Shown piece after piece: positions 1 to 7,592 of a stretch of 53,259 nt of DNA (positions are counted from its first letter, which is position 1; each line of letters begins with the position of its first letter). Origin of the DNA: Candidatus Berkelbacteria bacterium (GTDB lineage: Bacteria > Patescibacteriota > UBA1384 > DTJR01). The notes under the pieces are model-generated. The model ran no database searches and had not been told where the DNA came from. It saw only the letters and a program-made list of their open reading frames with translations. The translations under genes and the position numbers were made by a program. The DNA is taken from positions 1 through 53,259 of the forward strand of contig JAPLVK010000021.1 of NCBI GenBank assembly GCA_026397175.1. Direction: 5' to 3'.

Positions 1-420
1 TTGTAAAATGACTGTTTGGGTTGCATCGGGAAGATATTTAAAAACGGTGGCGGAAATCAAAACTCCTGTAATCGAAGAATAAAGCAAAATTTCAAGCGGT
101 GCCATAATTGACATATCGCGGCCTATTCCGATGTCGGCTTTTGCAGCCACCAACCCGACAACTACCAAAAATATGCCGATTTTGATGGCGGCAGGGGACG
201 CGCCAGACGAGATCCAAGTGTTAGCGATGGTTGTTTTGCCCTCGAAAAACAATTTTAATTTATCAGCCCAAACCGAAACAATGACGATACCCATATAACA
301 AGAAAGAAGGGCCGCCATAATTTTTTCTCGCTGCATCATAAAACCGTACAAAACGGTAATTGCAAGAAAAATCCCCAAAAACAAATCCCAAGTTGGAACG
401 GTCGGCGTTACATGTATAAT
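1..420 (-). CDS. Integral membrane protein, 3' end outside window
   Basis: An open minus-strand frame runs from the window edge to a stop at 430-432. Its translation is strongly hydrophobic: one segment near the start (DLFLGIFLAITVLYGF), a second (MAALLSCYMGIVIVSVWAD) and a third after a short polar loop (AAIKIGIFLVVVGLVAA), then an amphipathic stretch. This is the pattern of a small polytopic membrane protein. The first ATG (339) lies inside the first hydrophobic segment, so translation probably begins earlier at a non-ATG codon; the coordinate given is the last plausible one. I do not recognise the family. It lies downstream of the dnaK-dnaJ genes on the same strand but is separated from dnaJ by about 110 bp. 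Confidence 0.5.
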   Translation of the reverse strand, partial: MIHVTPTVPTWDLFLGIFLAITVLYGFMMQREKIMAALLSCYMGIVIVSVWADKLKLFFEGKTTIANTWISSGASPAAIKIGIFLVVVGLVAAKADIGIGRDMSIMAPLEILLYSSITGVLISATVFKYLPDATQTVILQ

Positions 421-530
421 AACCCCTTGTTACACCTTAATTTCAGCCCCTCCTTTGTGCAGTCCGCCACTGCGAACTAGGGCTGTTATATTGATTATAA
501 CAAAAAGTTATATAGAAAGTACAATTACTA

Positions 531-1169
531 CTATCTTTCCCACCAACTTCGCTTGTGTTTTTCTGAATCTCGGAGTTTTCCCCAGAGTTCTTTTTGTTCG
601 TTTGAAATATGTCGGGGCATTTTGATGCGGACAGATAAAATTAGATCGCCGCGGCCGTTATTGGTTTTTCGGCCTTTTCCTTTAAATCTAAATTGAGTGC
701 CGTCTTGAACACCTGATGGAATTTCAAAATCAATTTTGTCGCCCGAAATTTCAACTTGTAATTTATCGCCCAAAACCGCTTGAGCAGGGGATATTTCGAT
801 TTCGGCCTGAACAGTCGAAAATGCAGAAGAGAAGAAATCGCCGAAAATATCTCCGAGTCCACCGCCGCCAAAGTTAAATTCAAACCCTTCGTTGTTAGAC
901 CCACCCGATTGAAAATCGGAAAAGTCAAAACCGCCGAAGCCATTGCTTTGAGAACCGGAAAATTGTGGTCCGGCAGACCCAAACTGATCGTACTGTGCGC
1001 GTTTTTGCGGGTCGGATAAGGTCTGATATGCCTCGTTTATCTTCTTAAATTCTGCTTGATCTCCGCCACGATCGGGGTGATGCTCGAGGGCCGACTTTCT
1101 GTAGGCACGCTTAATTTCATCCGCCGAAGCTGATTTATCTACACCTAAAATTTGGTAAAAATCTTTCAT
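531..1169 (-). CDS. dnaJ: Minimal DnaJ-like J-domain co-chaperone
   Basis: This 212-residue protein should stimulate DnaK ATPase and hand over unfolded clients. The N-terminal J domain carries the HPD motif (EHHPDRGGD) and the conserved [14 protein letters not shown] helix. A Gly/Phe-rich linker follows (residues about 65-115), then a single beta-sandwich client domain with the FRFKGKGR and GRGDL signatures of C-terminal domain II. The cysteine-rich zinc finger and one substrate domain of full DnaJ (about 375 aa) are absent, so this is a shortened CbpA-type protein. The start is placed at [10 protein letters not shown] rather than 8 codons upstream, because J domains begin exactly here. It lies on the same strand as dnaK, after the lipoprotein gene. 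Confidence 0.88.
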   Translation of the reverse strand: MKDFYQILGVDKSASADEIKRAYRKSALEHHPDRGGDQAEFKKINEAYQTLSDPQKRAQYDQFGSAGPQFSGSQSNGFGGFDFSDFQSGGSNNEGFEFNFGGGGLGDIFGDFFSSAFSTVQAEIEISPAQAVLGDKLQVEISGDKIDFEIPSGVQDGTQFRFKGKGRKTNNGRGDLILSVRIKMPRHISNEQKELWGKLRDSEKHKRSWWER

Positions 1170-1287
1170 AAAAATAATTAAGCAATTAGGCAATTAATCA
1201 ATTGGACAATAAGGAGCAGAATCCGAATTAATTGCTAAATTGTCAAATTGAATAATTGATTAATTACGGATTTGATTTTATCAAATC

Positions 1288-1315
1288 CGAAAAAGAATGT
1301 AAACCTCACTTTACA
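1288..1315 (-). terminator. Rho-independent terminator after lipoprotein gene
   Basis: On the minus strand, just after the lipoprotein stop, a 6-bp stem (TGTAAA / TTTACA, 6-nt loop) is followed by TTCTTTTT. A second AT-rich hairpin (CGGATTTGAT / ATCAAATCCG) lies next to it at 1267-1289. Confidence 0.6.
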
Positions 1316-1329
1316 TCTTAATAAATATT

Positions 1330-2064
1330 TTATTGAGTAACTGTGGTTGCAGAAGTGCTCGCAGTTGTGCTTGCGGAAGTGGACTCGGTTTGTTCGCTTA
1401 GCATATTCTGGCCTTCAAACCCGGCCATTGTTACGAGCCATTTTGTATCCCAAGTGGCAATTGTAGTTCGCCCGACTTGGGTTGCAGTTAAACTATTGGT
1501 TTTGCCGCTATCAAGAAGGGCCTGATAAGATGCCACAAAATCCGATGGTTGAGCGGGCGGAGTTGTCATACATTTAATCTGATCTTTATAATCCCGTCTC
1601 GCCGCGAAAAGTCGCTGTTTTTGATTATTTTTTAGAGCGTCAAAAGAGACCACCCAGTAATAATCCTTCGACAATTCATCTGCGTAAAAGAAAAATGATT
1701 CTTTGGGATAAGTTGTTACAAACGGTCCGACATACTCCGTGATGACGCCACAGTATTTGGCCTTATTTTGCAGCGAGGTATTTGCATCTTGAAGGGCAAC
1801 TTGATAATTTTTTTGAAAATTTACGGAAATTTGGCTGGCATCAGAAATTTTCATTGTCGGGCCAGTTGCCACATTGCCGGTGCCACCCGTTGGGGCTACG
1901 GAGGATGTGCCAGAAGTTGCGCTCTGCGAAATATCTGCCGGTGGTGAGACCTCGGAGACAGCGACATTTCCGGTGGTTGAAGTTGATTTTGGTGTACAGC
2001 CAACCAAAAATAGACCCGTTGAAGTAATTAACGCTAAAATTATAAGTTTGTTAAATTTTCCCAC
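1330..2064 (-). CDS. Secreted lipoprotein of unknown function
   Basis: A 244-residue protein with a lipoprotein signal peptide: a short basic N-terminus (MGKFNK), a hydrophobic core (LIILALITSTGLFL) and the lipobox LVGC, so Cys23 should be lipidated after cleavage. A Ser/Thr/Gly-rich spacer follows (to about residue 65), then a folded region with YCGVITEYVG and FYADELSKDYYWVVSFDAL, and a Ser/Thr tail. I do not recognise the family. It starts with GTG, with a TAAAAT sequence a few bases upstream, so the mRNA may be leaderless. It lies between dnaK and dnaJ, and terminators on both sides suggest separate transcription. Confidence 0.7.
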   Translation of the reverse strand: MGKFNKLIILALITSTGLFLVGCTPKSTSTTGNVAVSEVSPPADISQSATSGTSSVAPTGGTGNVATGPTMKISDASQISVNFQKNYQVALQDANTSLQNKAKYCGVITEYVGPFVTTYPKESFFFYADELSKDYYWVVSFDALKNNQKQRLFAARRDYKDQIKCMTTPPAQPSDFVASYQALLDSGKTNSLTATQVGRTTIATWDTKWLVTMAGFEGQNMLSEQTESTSASTTASTSATTVTQ

Positions 2065-2104
2065 AATTTCATTTTACCATGTTTCAAAATTGTCCGAAAC
2101 AAAA

Positions 2105-2126
2105 ACCCGAGAAGCGGCTCCCGGGT
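2105..2126 (-). terminator. dnaK Rho-independent terminator
   Basis: Read on the minus strand after the dnaK stop, a GC-rich stem (ACCCGGGAG pairing with CTCGGGT, one bulge) is followed by a run of five T and then GTTT. Confidence 0.75.
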
Positions 2127-2147
2127 CTTTGTTTTAATCGAATCAAT

Positions 2148-4067
2148 TTACTCTTTTTTGTCTTTCGACTCCTGCTCCGGCTCTTCTTTCGACTCTTCTT
2201 TCTCTTTGTCATCCTCCGGCTGCTTGTCGGCCTCTGGCCGATCTTCCTTTTTCTCATCTTTACCTGCGGCGCCGTATAATTCTTGCCCGACTTTTTGAAT
2301 GGTTTCAGAAAGCGTGTCAGCCGCAGCTTTTATCTTTTCGGTATCATCATTTTTAAGCGCCTCTTTGACGGCGTCGATTTTTTCGGTTACTTCTTTGCCG
2401 GTTTCTTGTTTGACTTTATCACCGGCATCCTTGAGCGCTTTTTCGCTCGAATAAACAAGTGTTTCGGCCATATTTCGCACTTCTACCGCTTCTTTTTTCT
2501 TTTTATCTTCCTCGGCGTGCGCCTCGGCGTCTTTGGTCATTTTTTCAACTTCCTCTTTGGAAAGCCCGCTTGATGCCGTGATGGTAATTTTTTGCTCTTT
2601 ACCGGTGGCTTTGTCCTTGGCTTTGACATTTAGAATTCCGTTCGCGTCAATGTCAAAAGTAACCTCGATTTGCGGAACGCCGCGTGGTGCCGGTGGAATT
2701 CCATCGAGAATAAATCGGCCGAGCGTTCGGTTGTCTTGGGCCATTTCGCGCTCACCTTGCAAAACATGAATCTCAACTTGTGGCTGATTGTCAGCGGCGG
2801 TCGAAAAAACCTGCGATTTAGACGATGGAATGGTCGTGTTTCGGTCAATTAGCCGAGTCATCACAGAGCCCAGCGTTTCAATTCCTAGTGATAACGGGGT
2901 AACATCAAGCAAAAGCAGATCTTTGACTTCGCCGGTTAGAACTCCGCCTTGAACTGCCGCGCCAAGCGCGACCGCTTCGTCGGGGTCAACGCCCTTTGAT
3001 GGTTCTCGTTCGAAAATCGCTTTTACTTTATCGGCAACTGCCGGCATTCTGGTCATTCCGCCGACTAAAATTACTTCTTTAATGTCTTTGGGTTCAACAC
3101 CGGCATCTTTCATCGCGTCCTTGCACGGCTTGACGGTTTTTTCGATTAAATCATCAACCAGAGAAAGCATTTTGGCGCGAGTCAATGGCATCACGAGATG
3201 TTTCGGTCCGGAGGCGTCGGCGGTAATAAACGGAAGATTTATTTCGGTCTCTTGTTTTGAGGATAATTCGGTTTTGGCTTTTTCTGCCGCTTCCTTAACT
3301 CTTTGCAGGGCCGAAGCATCGCTCGTTACATCAACGCCGCTTTCTTTTCTGAACTCTGTTACGATATAATCCATGATTTTCTGATCGAAGTCGTCTCCGC
3401 CGAGATGCGTGTCGCCGTTCGTGGCTTTGACCTCAAAAACATCGCCACCGACTTCTAAAATCGTGATGTCGAAAGTTCCACCTCCAAGGTCAAAAACGGC
3501 AACTTTTCCTTCGGCCTTTTTATCGAGTCCGTAGGCGAGGGCTGCCGCGGTTGGCTCGTTAACAATTCTTTTGACATCGAATCCGGCAATTTTTCCGGCG
3601 TCTTTGGTGGCCTGGCGTTGGGAGTCGTTAAAGTAGGCCGGCACGGTGATGACCGCTTCGTCCACTTTTTCTCCCAGGTAATCTTCGGCATCTTTCTTAA
3701 TTTTTTGCAAAATGAATGCGGAAATTTCCTGCGGCGTGTATTGCTTGTCGGCGATTTGCACCTCGACAGAATCGTTTTTGCCTTCTTTGATTTTATAAGA
3801 CATCAGTTTTGTGTCGCGCTTTACTTCTTCATCATCAAAGCGGCGGCCGATTAGTCGCTTTACCGAAAAAACGGTGTTTTCCGGATTGGTAACCGCTTGT
3901 CGTTTGGCGAGCTGGCCGACGAGGCGCTCGCCGGATTTGGTAACCGCAACCATGGACGGAACGAGTTTTCCGCCCTCGGCCGAGGGGATGAGTTTGGGTT
4001 TTCCACCCTCAATCACCGCCGCCGCCGAGTTGGTTGTCCCTAAGTCGATACCTATTACCTTACCCAT
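2148..4067 (-). CDS. dnaK: Hsp70 chaperone DnaK
   Basis: A 639-residue Hsp70, the ATP-dependent folding chaperone that works with DnaJ and GrpE. The nucleotide-binding domain opens with [13 protein letters not shown] (phosphate-1 loop), has the [13 protein letters not shown] phosphate-2 loop and the adenosine motif [13 protein letters not shown]. The interdomain linker is [15 protein letters not shown], followed by the substrate-binding beta domain and a helical lid. The C-terminus is a long acidic, lysine-rich tail ([20 protein letters not shown]...), longer than usual and without the classical EEVD-like end. A TTGACA/TAATTT promoter lies directly upstream. grpE is not adjacent; it lies near 9 kb. 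Confidence 0.98.
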   Translation of the reverse strand: MGKVIGIDLGTTNSAAAVIEGGKPKLIPSAEGGKLVPSMVAVTKSGERLVGQLAKRQAVTNPENTVFSVKRLIGRRFDDEEVKRDTKLMSYKIKEGKNDSVEVQIADKQYTPQEISAFILQKIKKDAEDYLGEKVDEAVITVPAYFNDSQRQATKDAGKIAGFDVKRIVNEPTAAALAYGLDKKAEGKVAVFDLGGGTFDITILEVGGDVFEVKATNGDTHLGGDDFDQKIMDYIVTEFRKESGVDVTSDASALQRVKEAAEKAKTELSSKQETEINLPFITADASGPKHLVMPLTRAKMLSLVDDLIEKTVKPCKDAMKDAGVEPKDIKEVILVGGMTRMPAVADKVKAIFEREPSKGVDPDEAVALGAAVQGGVLTGEVKDLLLLDVTPLSLGIETLGSVMTRLIDRNTTIPSSKSQVFSTAADNQPQVEIHVLQGEREMAQDNRTLGRFILDGIPPAPRGVPQIEVTFDIDANGILNVKAKDKATGKEQKITITASSGLSKEEVEKMTKDAEAHAEEDKKKKEAVEVRNMAETLVYSSEKALKDAGDKVKQETGKEVTEKIDAVKEALKNDDTEKIKAAADTLSETIQKVGQELYGAAGKDEKKEDRPEADKQPEDDKEKEESKEEPEQESKDKKE

Positions 4068-4101
4068 AGAAGCTCCTTTTTAAATTGAATTGCTAATATC
4101 T

Positions 4102-4130
4102 AAATTATCAAAACAAAAATAAATTGTCAA
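4102..4130 (-). promoter_or_regulatory. dnaK promoter (sigma-70 type)
   Basis: On the minus strand, TTGACA (4130-4125), a 17-bp spacer and TAATTT (4107-4102) lie about 35 bp before the dnaK start. A GGAG ribosome site precedes the ATG. No CIRCE repeat is visible, so HrcA control is not supported. Confidence 0.75.
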
Positions 4131-4255
4131 GTGTACTTTACATTACGAAATTAGACAATCAGGTAAATAATTAGATTACTTCAGTTAATTCGATTAATTC
4201 GGTCAATTTATTTAAGTTTGTTTGGTAAATTTAGTCAATCCGGTTAACCCAAGAA

Positions 4256-4291
4256 TTTGCGCATTCTATCCGATCGGACAGAATGCGCAAA
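4256..4291. repeat. CGATCG-centred palindrome P1 (GTCCGATCGGAC family)
   Basis: Two 18-bp arms meet with no loop at CGATCG and match with one exception. The layout is TTTGCGCA, four variable bases, then the GTCCGATCGGAC core (here ATCCGATCGGAC) and the mirror image. It lies 21 bp beyond the stop of the Cas2/PaaX-fold gene. The same family occurs at 4985, 5819 and 12459. Confidence 0.9.
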
Positions 4292-4312
4292 AAAGAGAAT
4301 CAATCAGATTAG

Positions 4313-4924
4313 TCAGATTAGATTAAACTTTTCTTTTAGTGCCTCATTATTATCGATTTTTTCAGCAACGATGTAGTTAACATACTGTTCGATTTGGTAA
4401 ATTGAGGCGATGAAATTAATTTCATTTTCGCATTCATAAGGACTAGCCCAAACACTTTTTTGAAGCCGCAAAAATCCTATTTCTCGTAACTTATCTCGTA
4501 AAACTCGTCTGGCTAGCCGATACTTTTCTGGAACATCAAAAATTACAATTCGCCATTTTCCGTCCCAATCCTGTTGACAAATAGAGATCGTGTCAATATT
4601 GTATTCGATCAGTCGTTTTCGTCCTTTATTGGTAATTTTGAGATATTCTTTGCCATTTTTTTCGACAATTTCGATTAATCTATCTTTGAAAATTTTGTTA
4701 TTAAATTTATCTAAATCTTTTTCGGAAAAATTTCGACGAGATTTTCTAAATAATGGTTTGAGAGCTTGCCATGCATTGGGCGAGGTCATAGCCACTGCAA
4801 TTAAAGTTCCAACCGCTGCGTATTTGAGTGCAACAACGGCATACTCCTTAAAAATCTCCTTTTGATCTTCATTGAGCCGAATTGTGTAAATCCGCTTTTT
4901 CTTGATAATTTTGGTTCCAGGCAT
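4313..4924 (-). CDS. Cas2/PaaX-fold protein with N-terminal extension (copy 1)
   Basis: The C-terminal ~90 residues (WDGKWRIVIFDVPEKYR ... LREIGFLRLQKSVWASPY ... YVNYIVAEKID) have the ferredoxin-like layout of Cas2 and of the PaaX C-terminal domain. The first strand ends in FDVPE, and the middle carries the QKSVWASPY strand. Before it lie a basic N-terminus, a hydrophobic stretch (ALKYAAVGTLIAVAMTSP) and a winged-helix-like part (FKDRLIEIVEKNGKEYLKITNKGRKRL). It is therefore a regulator or nuclease of the PaaX/Cas2 superfamily; there is no CRISPR array or cas1 nearby. The start is ATG 4924; no Shine-Dalgarno is visible. Palindromes P1 and P2 lie on either side. A paralogue lies at 48.3 kb. 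Confidence 0.75.
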   Translation of the reverse strand: MPGTKIIKKKRIYTIRLNEDQKEIFKEYAVVALKYAAVGTLIAVAMTSPNAWQALKPLFRKSRRNFSEKDLDKFNNKIFKDRLIEIVEKNGKEYLKITNKGRKRLIEYNIDTISICQQDWDGKWRIVIFDVPEKYRLARRVLRDKLREIGFLRLQKSVWASPYECENEINFIASIYQIEQYVNYIVAEKIDNNEALKEKFNLI

Positions 4925-4984
4925 TTTTTTATTCAATTTTTATTACTGATATTATCGTCAATATTATTTTAATCCTTTATGGCA

Positions 4985-5022
4985 ATTTGCGCAAATTGTC
5001 CGATCGGACAATTTGCGCAAAT
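4985..5022. repeat. CGATCG-centred palindrome P2
   Basis: A perfect zero-loop palindrome with 19-bp arms. The outer arms ATTTGCGCAAAT are themselves palindromic and the core is TGTCCGATCGGACA. It lies 60 bp upstream of the start of Cas2/PaaX-fold copy 1 and just past the end of the surface-gene remnant. Confidence 0.92.
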
Positions 5023-5077
5023 AGTAGATAAAAAGCTTGGGAACAATCAATAGATTGGAAATAATCAATAGAAATAT

Positions 5078-5236
5078 TTACCCGCCAATGACGATAGTTT
5101 GGGCATCGGGCTTGTTCGGTATGCCCCCACACCAAATAACGCAAAGGCAAGTTCATAAAATTTATAAAATATCTGGTGTGGGGGTAAATGATAGTCGACG
5201 GAGTAAGAGTCGATGGTGGGGTGGGGACTCCAATAG
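5078..5236 (-). pseudogene. Remnant of a second copy of the surface gene at 5897-6961
   Basis: On the minus strand this stretch reads PTIDSYSVDYH, then an inserted segment, then PNKPDAQTIVIGG and a stop. The intact gene at 5897-6961 ends PTVDSYSVGYHTEVKPNKPVAQTAVIQ. Only the last ~30 residues survive and the two halves are in different frames because of the insertion at 5124-5184. In both the intact gene and this remnant, a nearly identical GTCCGATCGGAC palindrome follows some 40-60 bp after the stop. This points to a local duplication that included the palindrome. Confidence 0.7.
5124..5184. repeat. Small inverted-repeat insertion in the surface-gene remnant
   Basis: Arms CCCCCACACCA and TGGTGTGGGGG enclose about 39 bp of AT-rich DNA. 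The segment has no counterpart in the intact paralogue, where TEVK stands instead, so it looks like a short palindromic insertion. Confidence 0.65.
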
Positions 5237-5248
5237 GGAAGCAAGAGA

Positions 5249-5467
5249 TTATCCAGAAATATCGTCTTTTTTGAGTCCCGCTTCTCGTAGAATAGAAAGA
5301 AATGTTCCTTTGGGTAAACTTTTTAGATGAAAGGGTATAACTGCTCTTTTGCCTGTTTTTGGATTTCTAAATATACGATGGCTGCCGGTAGTGTGATCCA
5401 GCTCAAACCCAAATTTCTTTAATACCTTAATAAGTTCCTTGGGTGTGAGGACGGGCAATTTAGGCAT
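5249..5467 (-). CDS. hicA: HicA family mRNA interferase toxin
   Basis: A 72-residue protein with the HicA double-stranded-RNA-binding fold: LTPKELIKVLKKFGFELDHTTGSHRIFRNP, with the catalytic His in GSHRIF, then KSLPKGTFLSILREAGL. HicA cleaves mRNA when not held by HicB. The start is ATG 5467, eight codons inside the longest frame, because HicA proteins begin with PxLTPKEL. It overlaps the end of hicB by 8 bp. The order hicB-hicA is the reverse of the classical E. coli arrangement but common in other bacteria. Confidence 0.9.
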   Translation of the reverse strand: MPKLPVLTPKELIKVLKKFGFELDHTTGSHRIFRNPKTGKRAVIPFHLKSLPKGTFLSILREAGLKKDDISG

Positions 5468-5714
5468 AAGTTTTGCTTTTGGGAGTAGCAATTTCTAGGT
5501 CAACTGATGTAATAAAATTGGTATCATCGGTGGGAATTGGCTCTTTGTGCTTATTTAAACTGGCGACATAGCCATTGATAGCATCATAAGCGTTCTTTTT
5601 GGCTTGCTCTAAATTTTTTCCATAAGTAATACAGCCGGGCAAACTTGGCACCATTACTGTGTAACCACCTTCGGGCTCGGATCTAAAAATGAGGTTATAA
5701 TGTATTCTTTTCAT
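5460..5714 (-). CDS. hicB: HicB family antitoxin
   Basis: An 84-residue protein with the partial RNase H fold of HicB: YNLIFRSEPEGGYTVMVPSLPGCITYGKNLEQAKKNAYDAINGYVASL. The PSLPGCxTxGxxxxEAxxNaxeAI signature is clear. No C-terminal ribbon-helix-helix domain is obvious, so any DNA binding for autoregulation is uncertain. It is translationally coupled to hicA (8-bp overlap), forming a type II toxin-antitoxin module between palindromes P2 and P3. Confidence 0.9.
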   Translation of the reverse strand: MKRIHYNLIFRSEPEGGYTVMVPSLPGCITYGKNLEQAKKNAYDAINGYVASLNKHKEPIPTDDTNFITSVDLEIATPKSKTYA

Positions 5715-5754
5715 GGTCTGATATTATCAAACATACCCTAGTACTGTCAATTAT

Positions 5755-5807
5755 TGCGCCATTTTCGCCCCCGCCAGAGGCGGGCAGGGATCGGCGAAAA
5801 TGGCGCA
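5755..5807. repeat. Inverted repeat upstream of hicBA
   Basis: Arms TGCGCCATTTTCGCC and GGCGAAAATGGCGCA are perfect 15-bp complements. The loop contains a nested hairpin (CCCGCC / GGCGGG). It lies about 40 bp upstream of hicB and could be a terminator for neighbouring transcripts or a regulatory cruciform. Confidence 0.75.
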
Positions 5808-5818
5808 GAAAATATAAC

Positions 5819-5854
5819 TTTGCGCAAATTGTCCGATCGGACAATTTGCGCAAA
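5819..5854. repeat. CGATCG-centred palindrome P3
   Basis: A perfect zero-loop palindrome with 18-bp arms, nearly identical to P2 (same TGTCCGATCGGACA core and TTTGCGCAAA arms). It sits about 40 bp after the stop of the surface gene at 5897-6961. Confidence 0.92.
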
Positions 5855-5896
5855 TAGTTAGAGAAAATTCAATAAATAAAATAAAAACAGATTACG

Positions 5897-6961
5897 CTAC
5901 TGTATTACTGCTGTCTGAGCAACTGGCTTGTTCGGTTTGACTTCGGTGTGGTAGCCGACGGAGTAGGAATCAACGGTGGGGGTAGAAGCCCCATCGGTAT
6001 TAGAGAGTGTTGTCTCGACTTGCAAATACCGGTATTTCGTTTCGCCAGAGCGGGAAGTAACTAATCCCGAAATATCCAAAGCATTTCCCGATGTTGGGGT
6101 TTGAACTGCTGACCAAGGGTCAGTCCAATCGGTTCCATTTACCGATGACCTGAATCTATATGTTACAGCTGTAGTACCGGGTGTAACTGTTTGAGTCGGC
6201 GTAAATGTCTGCCATTGCCAGAAGTTGGCACCGCCGTCGATTTGAGTGGAGGCGGAGGTGTGGGTGGCGGAAACACCAGAGTAATCCGTTAATTCCCGTA
6301 TTGACATACCACTCATGTACCCCAAAGTATCTATGACGCGTATCTTGCTTATCTGCAAGTGAGGATCAGGAAGATATATATAAGAGTATGTCAAACCCAT
6401 GGTATCCAAATTTCCGTGGAGTGCATTACATTCAAACGGTGTTTCCGTACATGTTATGTGATCAGAAAATAAGTCCACCCAGTTGCCTCCGTCCCAATAT
6501 TGAGCAGAATATTTCCATTCAATGGATATATGAGGTACCCAAATCTCTAAATACAACGCAATCTTTGAAACTTCAGTAGTGGTGCTATAATCGTGTATTA
6601 CATATTTACCCGCATCGCCCGAATTAAGATTAAAAACTGTGCTTAAATCATTATCGTAGACATTAGTAAGGAGCCATAACGGTGGATTGTCTGCTTTATT
6701 TGATGACCATGTGCCGATATTGTTTATCGAATAAAAAGTTTTTGTATTTATTTTTATTGATCCTGGCGTTGAAGATGAATCAATATTTGTGACAGGTCCA
6801 GCCTCCCAATCCGCCTGTGAGGTTATTTCTTTATTCGTGCTAGCCGCTAAAATGTTTTTTGTGTTTTTATGTGTTGAATAGAAAACCGTTCCCAAACCAA
6901 TTATTAGGATCAGGAAAACTATAACAATTAAAACAAATTTTCTTTTGGCAAAAAAACGCAT
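5897..6961 (-). CDS. Membrane-anchored surface protein, discoidin-like
   Basis: A 354-residue protein with an N-terminal membrane anchor (KFVLIVIVFLILIIGLGTVFY) and an extracellular body. Residues about 95-225 (NVYDNDLSTVFNLNSGDAGKYVIHDY ... ISKIRVIDTLGY) resemble the F5/8-type C carbohydrate-binding beta sandwich. A later part (FWQWQTFTPTQTVTPGTTAVTYRFRSSVNGTDWTDPW) resembles a fibronectin-like module. Function is unknown; glycan binding is possible. A TATAAT-like -10 box lies at 6993-6998 on the minus strand. A broken copy of its 3' end is at 5078-5236. Confidence 0.75.
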   Translation of the reverse strand: MRFFAKRKFVLIVIVFLILIIGLGTVFYSTHKNTKNILAASTNKEITSQADWEAGPVTNIDSSSTPGSIKINTKTFYSINNIGTWSSNKADNPPLWLLTNVYDNDLSTVFNLNSGDAGKYVIHDYSTTTEVSKIALYLEIWVPHISIEWKYSAQYWDGGNWVDLFSDHITCTETPFECNALHGNLDTMGLTYSYIYLPDPHLQISKIRVIDTLGYMSGMSIRELTDYSGVSATHTSASTQIDGGANFWQWQTFTPTQTVTPGTTAVTYRFRSSVNGTDWTDPWSAVQTPTSGNALDISGLVTSRSGETKYRYLQVETTLSNTDGASTPTVDSYSVGYHTEVKPNKPVAQTAVIQ

Positions 6962-7022
6962 TAATTACACACTAATTTGTTTACCAGATTCTATTATACA
7001 GCTTTTTAAGGGCAACGAAAAA

Positions 7023-7098
7023 GGACTTCCTTCTTGGGTTTGAACCAAGTAATCTCCCGAGGGAGAAAAGCCCACATTAGATGCGAGCAAGGAAGTCC
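7023..7098 (-). terminator. Multi-branched RNA structure with T-tract after cassette gene
   Basis: Transcribed on the minus strand right after the stop of the 7116-7592 gene. A perfect 10-bp helix (GGACTTCCTT / AAGGAAGTCC) closes three hairpins, followed by five T. The last hairpin has a 5-bp stem and the seven-base loop TTCAAAC, like a tRNA T-arm, but no normal anticodon arm is present. It probably acts as a terminator. Confidence 0.55.
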
Positions 7099-7115
7099 AG
7101 AGATCCCTCGGTTAC

Positions 7116-7592
7116 TCAACCGAAGGTTATATTAATCCATACCGGCGTTCTGCCGATGTTTCTTATCACCGTCCCTTCTACTACATCCATCACGAATGTA
7201 GGATTTGCGCACTCCACCCGCCGCTTGCCCACGAGGACCAGCAACGGATAATTTTCGAACGGCTCCAACTTGATTGTCTTTGCGGAGACATGGAAGACAC
7301 AAACGCCTCCGCTAGCCAACCCGCCGTTTCTGACTGTCTCAGTCAAGTCAAGACGGTCGTGATAGTTGAGGGCAGCGTTGAAGTGGTAGGACTTGCGAGT
7401 GGTGGGATTGAAAACCCCGTGCTCACAGAACCCCTCACTCGTGTACTCCAACACACCACCCTTCCAAATCACCGCGGCGGAGTTTCCCTCTATTCTACGG
7501 GAAAACCCGTCTTCATAGATACCCTGCGGTTTGTTGTTGATCAGGGTCTCGGTGTCGTAGACCTCGATCTTCCTTCCCCTCGTGATCGCCAC
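7116..7592 (-). CDS. Hypothetical protein in G+C-richer cassette
   Basis: A 158-residue protein without signal peptide or membrane segment. It is rich in beta-type sequence (FSRRIEGNSAAVIWKGGVLEYTSEGF, FENYPLLVLVGKRRVECANPTFVMDVVEGTVIRNI). I do not recognise the family. It starts with GTG inside the 3' end of the upstream gene (52-bp overlap), so the two are one transcript and probably translationally coupled. Codon use is visibly G+C-richer than in neighbouring genes. Confidence 0.6.
   Translation of the reverse strand: MAITRGRKIEVYDTETLINNKPQGIYEDGFSRRIEGNSAAVIWKGGVLEYTSEGFCEHGVFNPTTRKSYHFNAALNYHDRLDLTETVRNGGLASGGVCVFHVSAKTIKLEPFENYPLLVLVGKRRVECANPTFVMDVVEGTVIRNIGRTPVWINITFG

Noticed and set aside
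4068-4140. CIRCE element upstream of dnaK
   Set aside because: The TTAGCACTC-N9-GAGTGCTAA repeat is absent; only a sigma-70-type promoter is visible.
4313-4924. CRISPR-associated Cas2
   Set aside because: The C-terminal fold is Cas2-like, but there is no cas1, no other cas gene and no regularly spaced repeat array in the window. PaaX-type proteins have the same fold with a winged helix, which fits better.
5037-5330. Plus-strand ORF of 97 codons over the surface-gene remnant
   Set aside because: It is antisense to the recognisable remnant and to the end of hicA, with no ribosome site and no domain.
7023-7098. A true tRNA gene
   Set aside because: There is a T-arm-like hairpin, but the acceptor stem is 10 bp, no seven-base anticodon loop is present and there is no CCA-like end.
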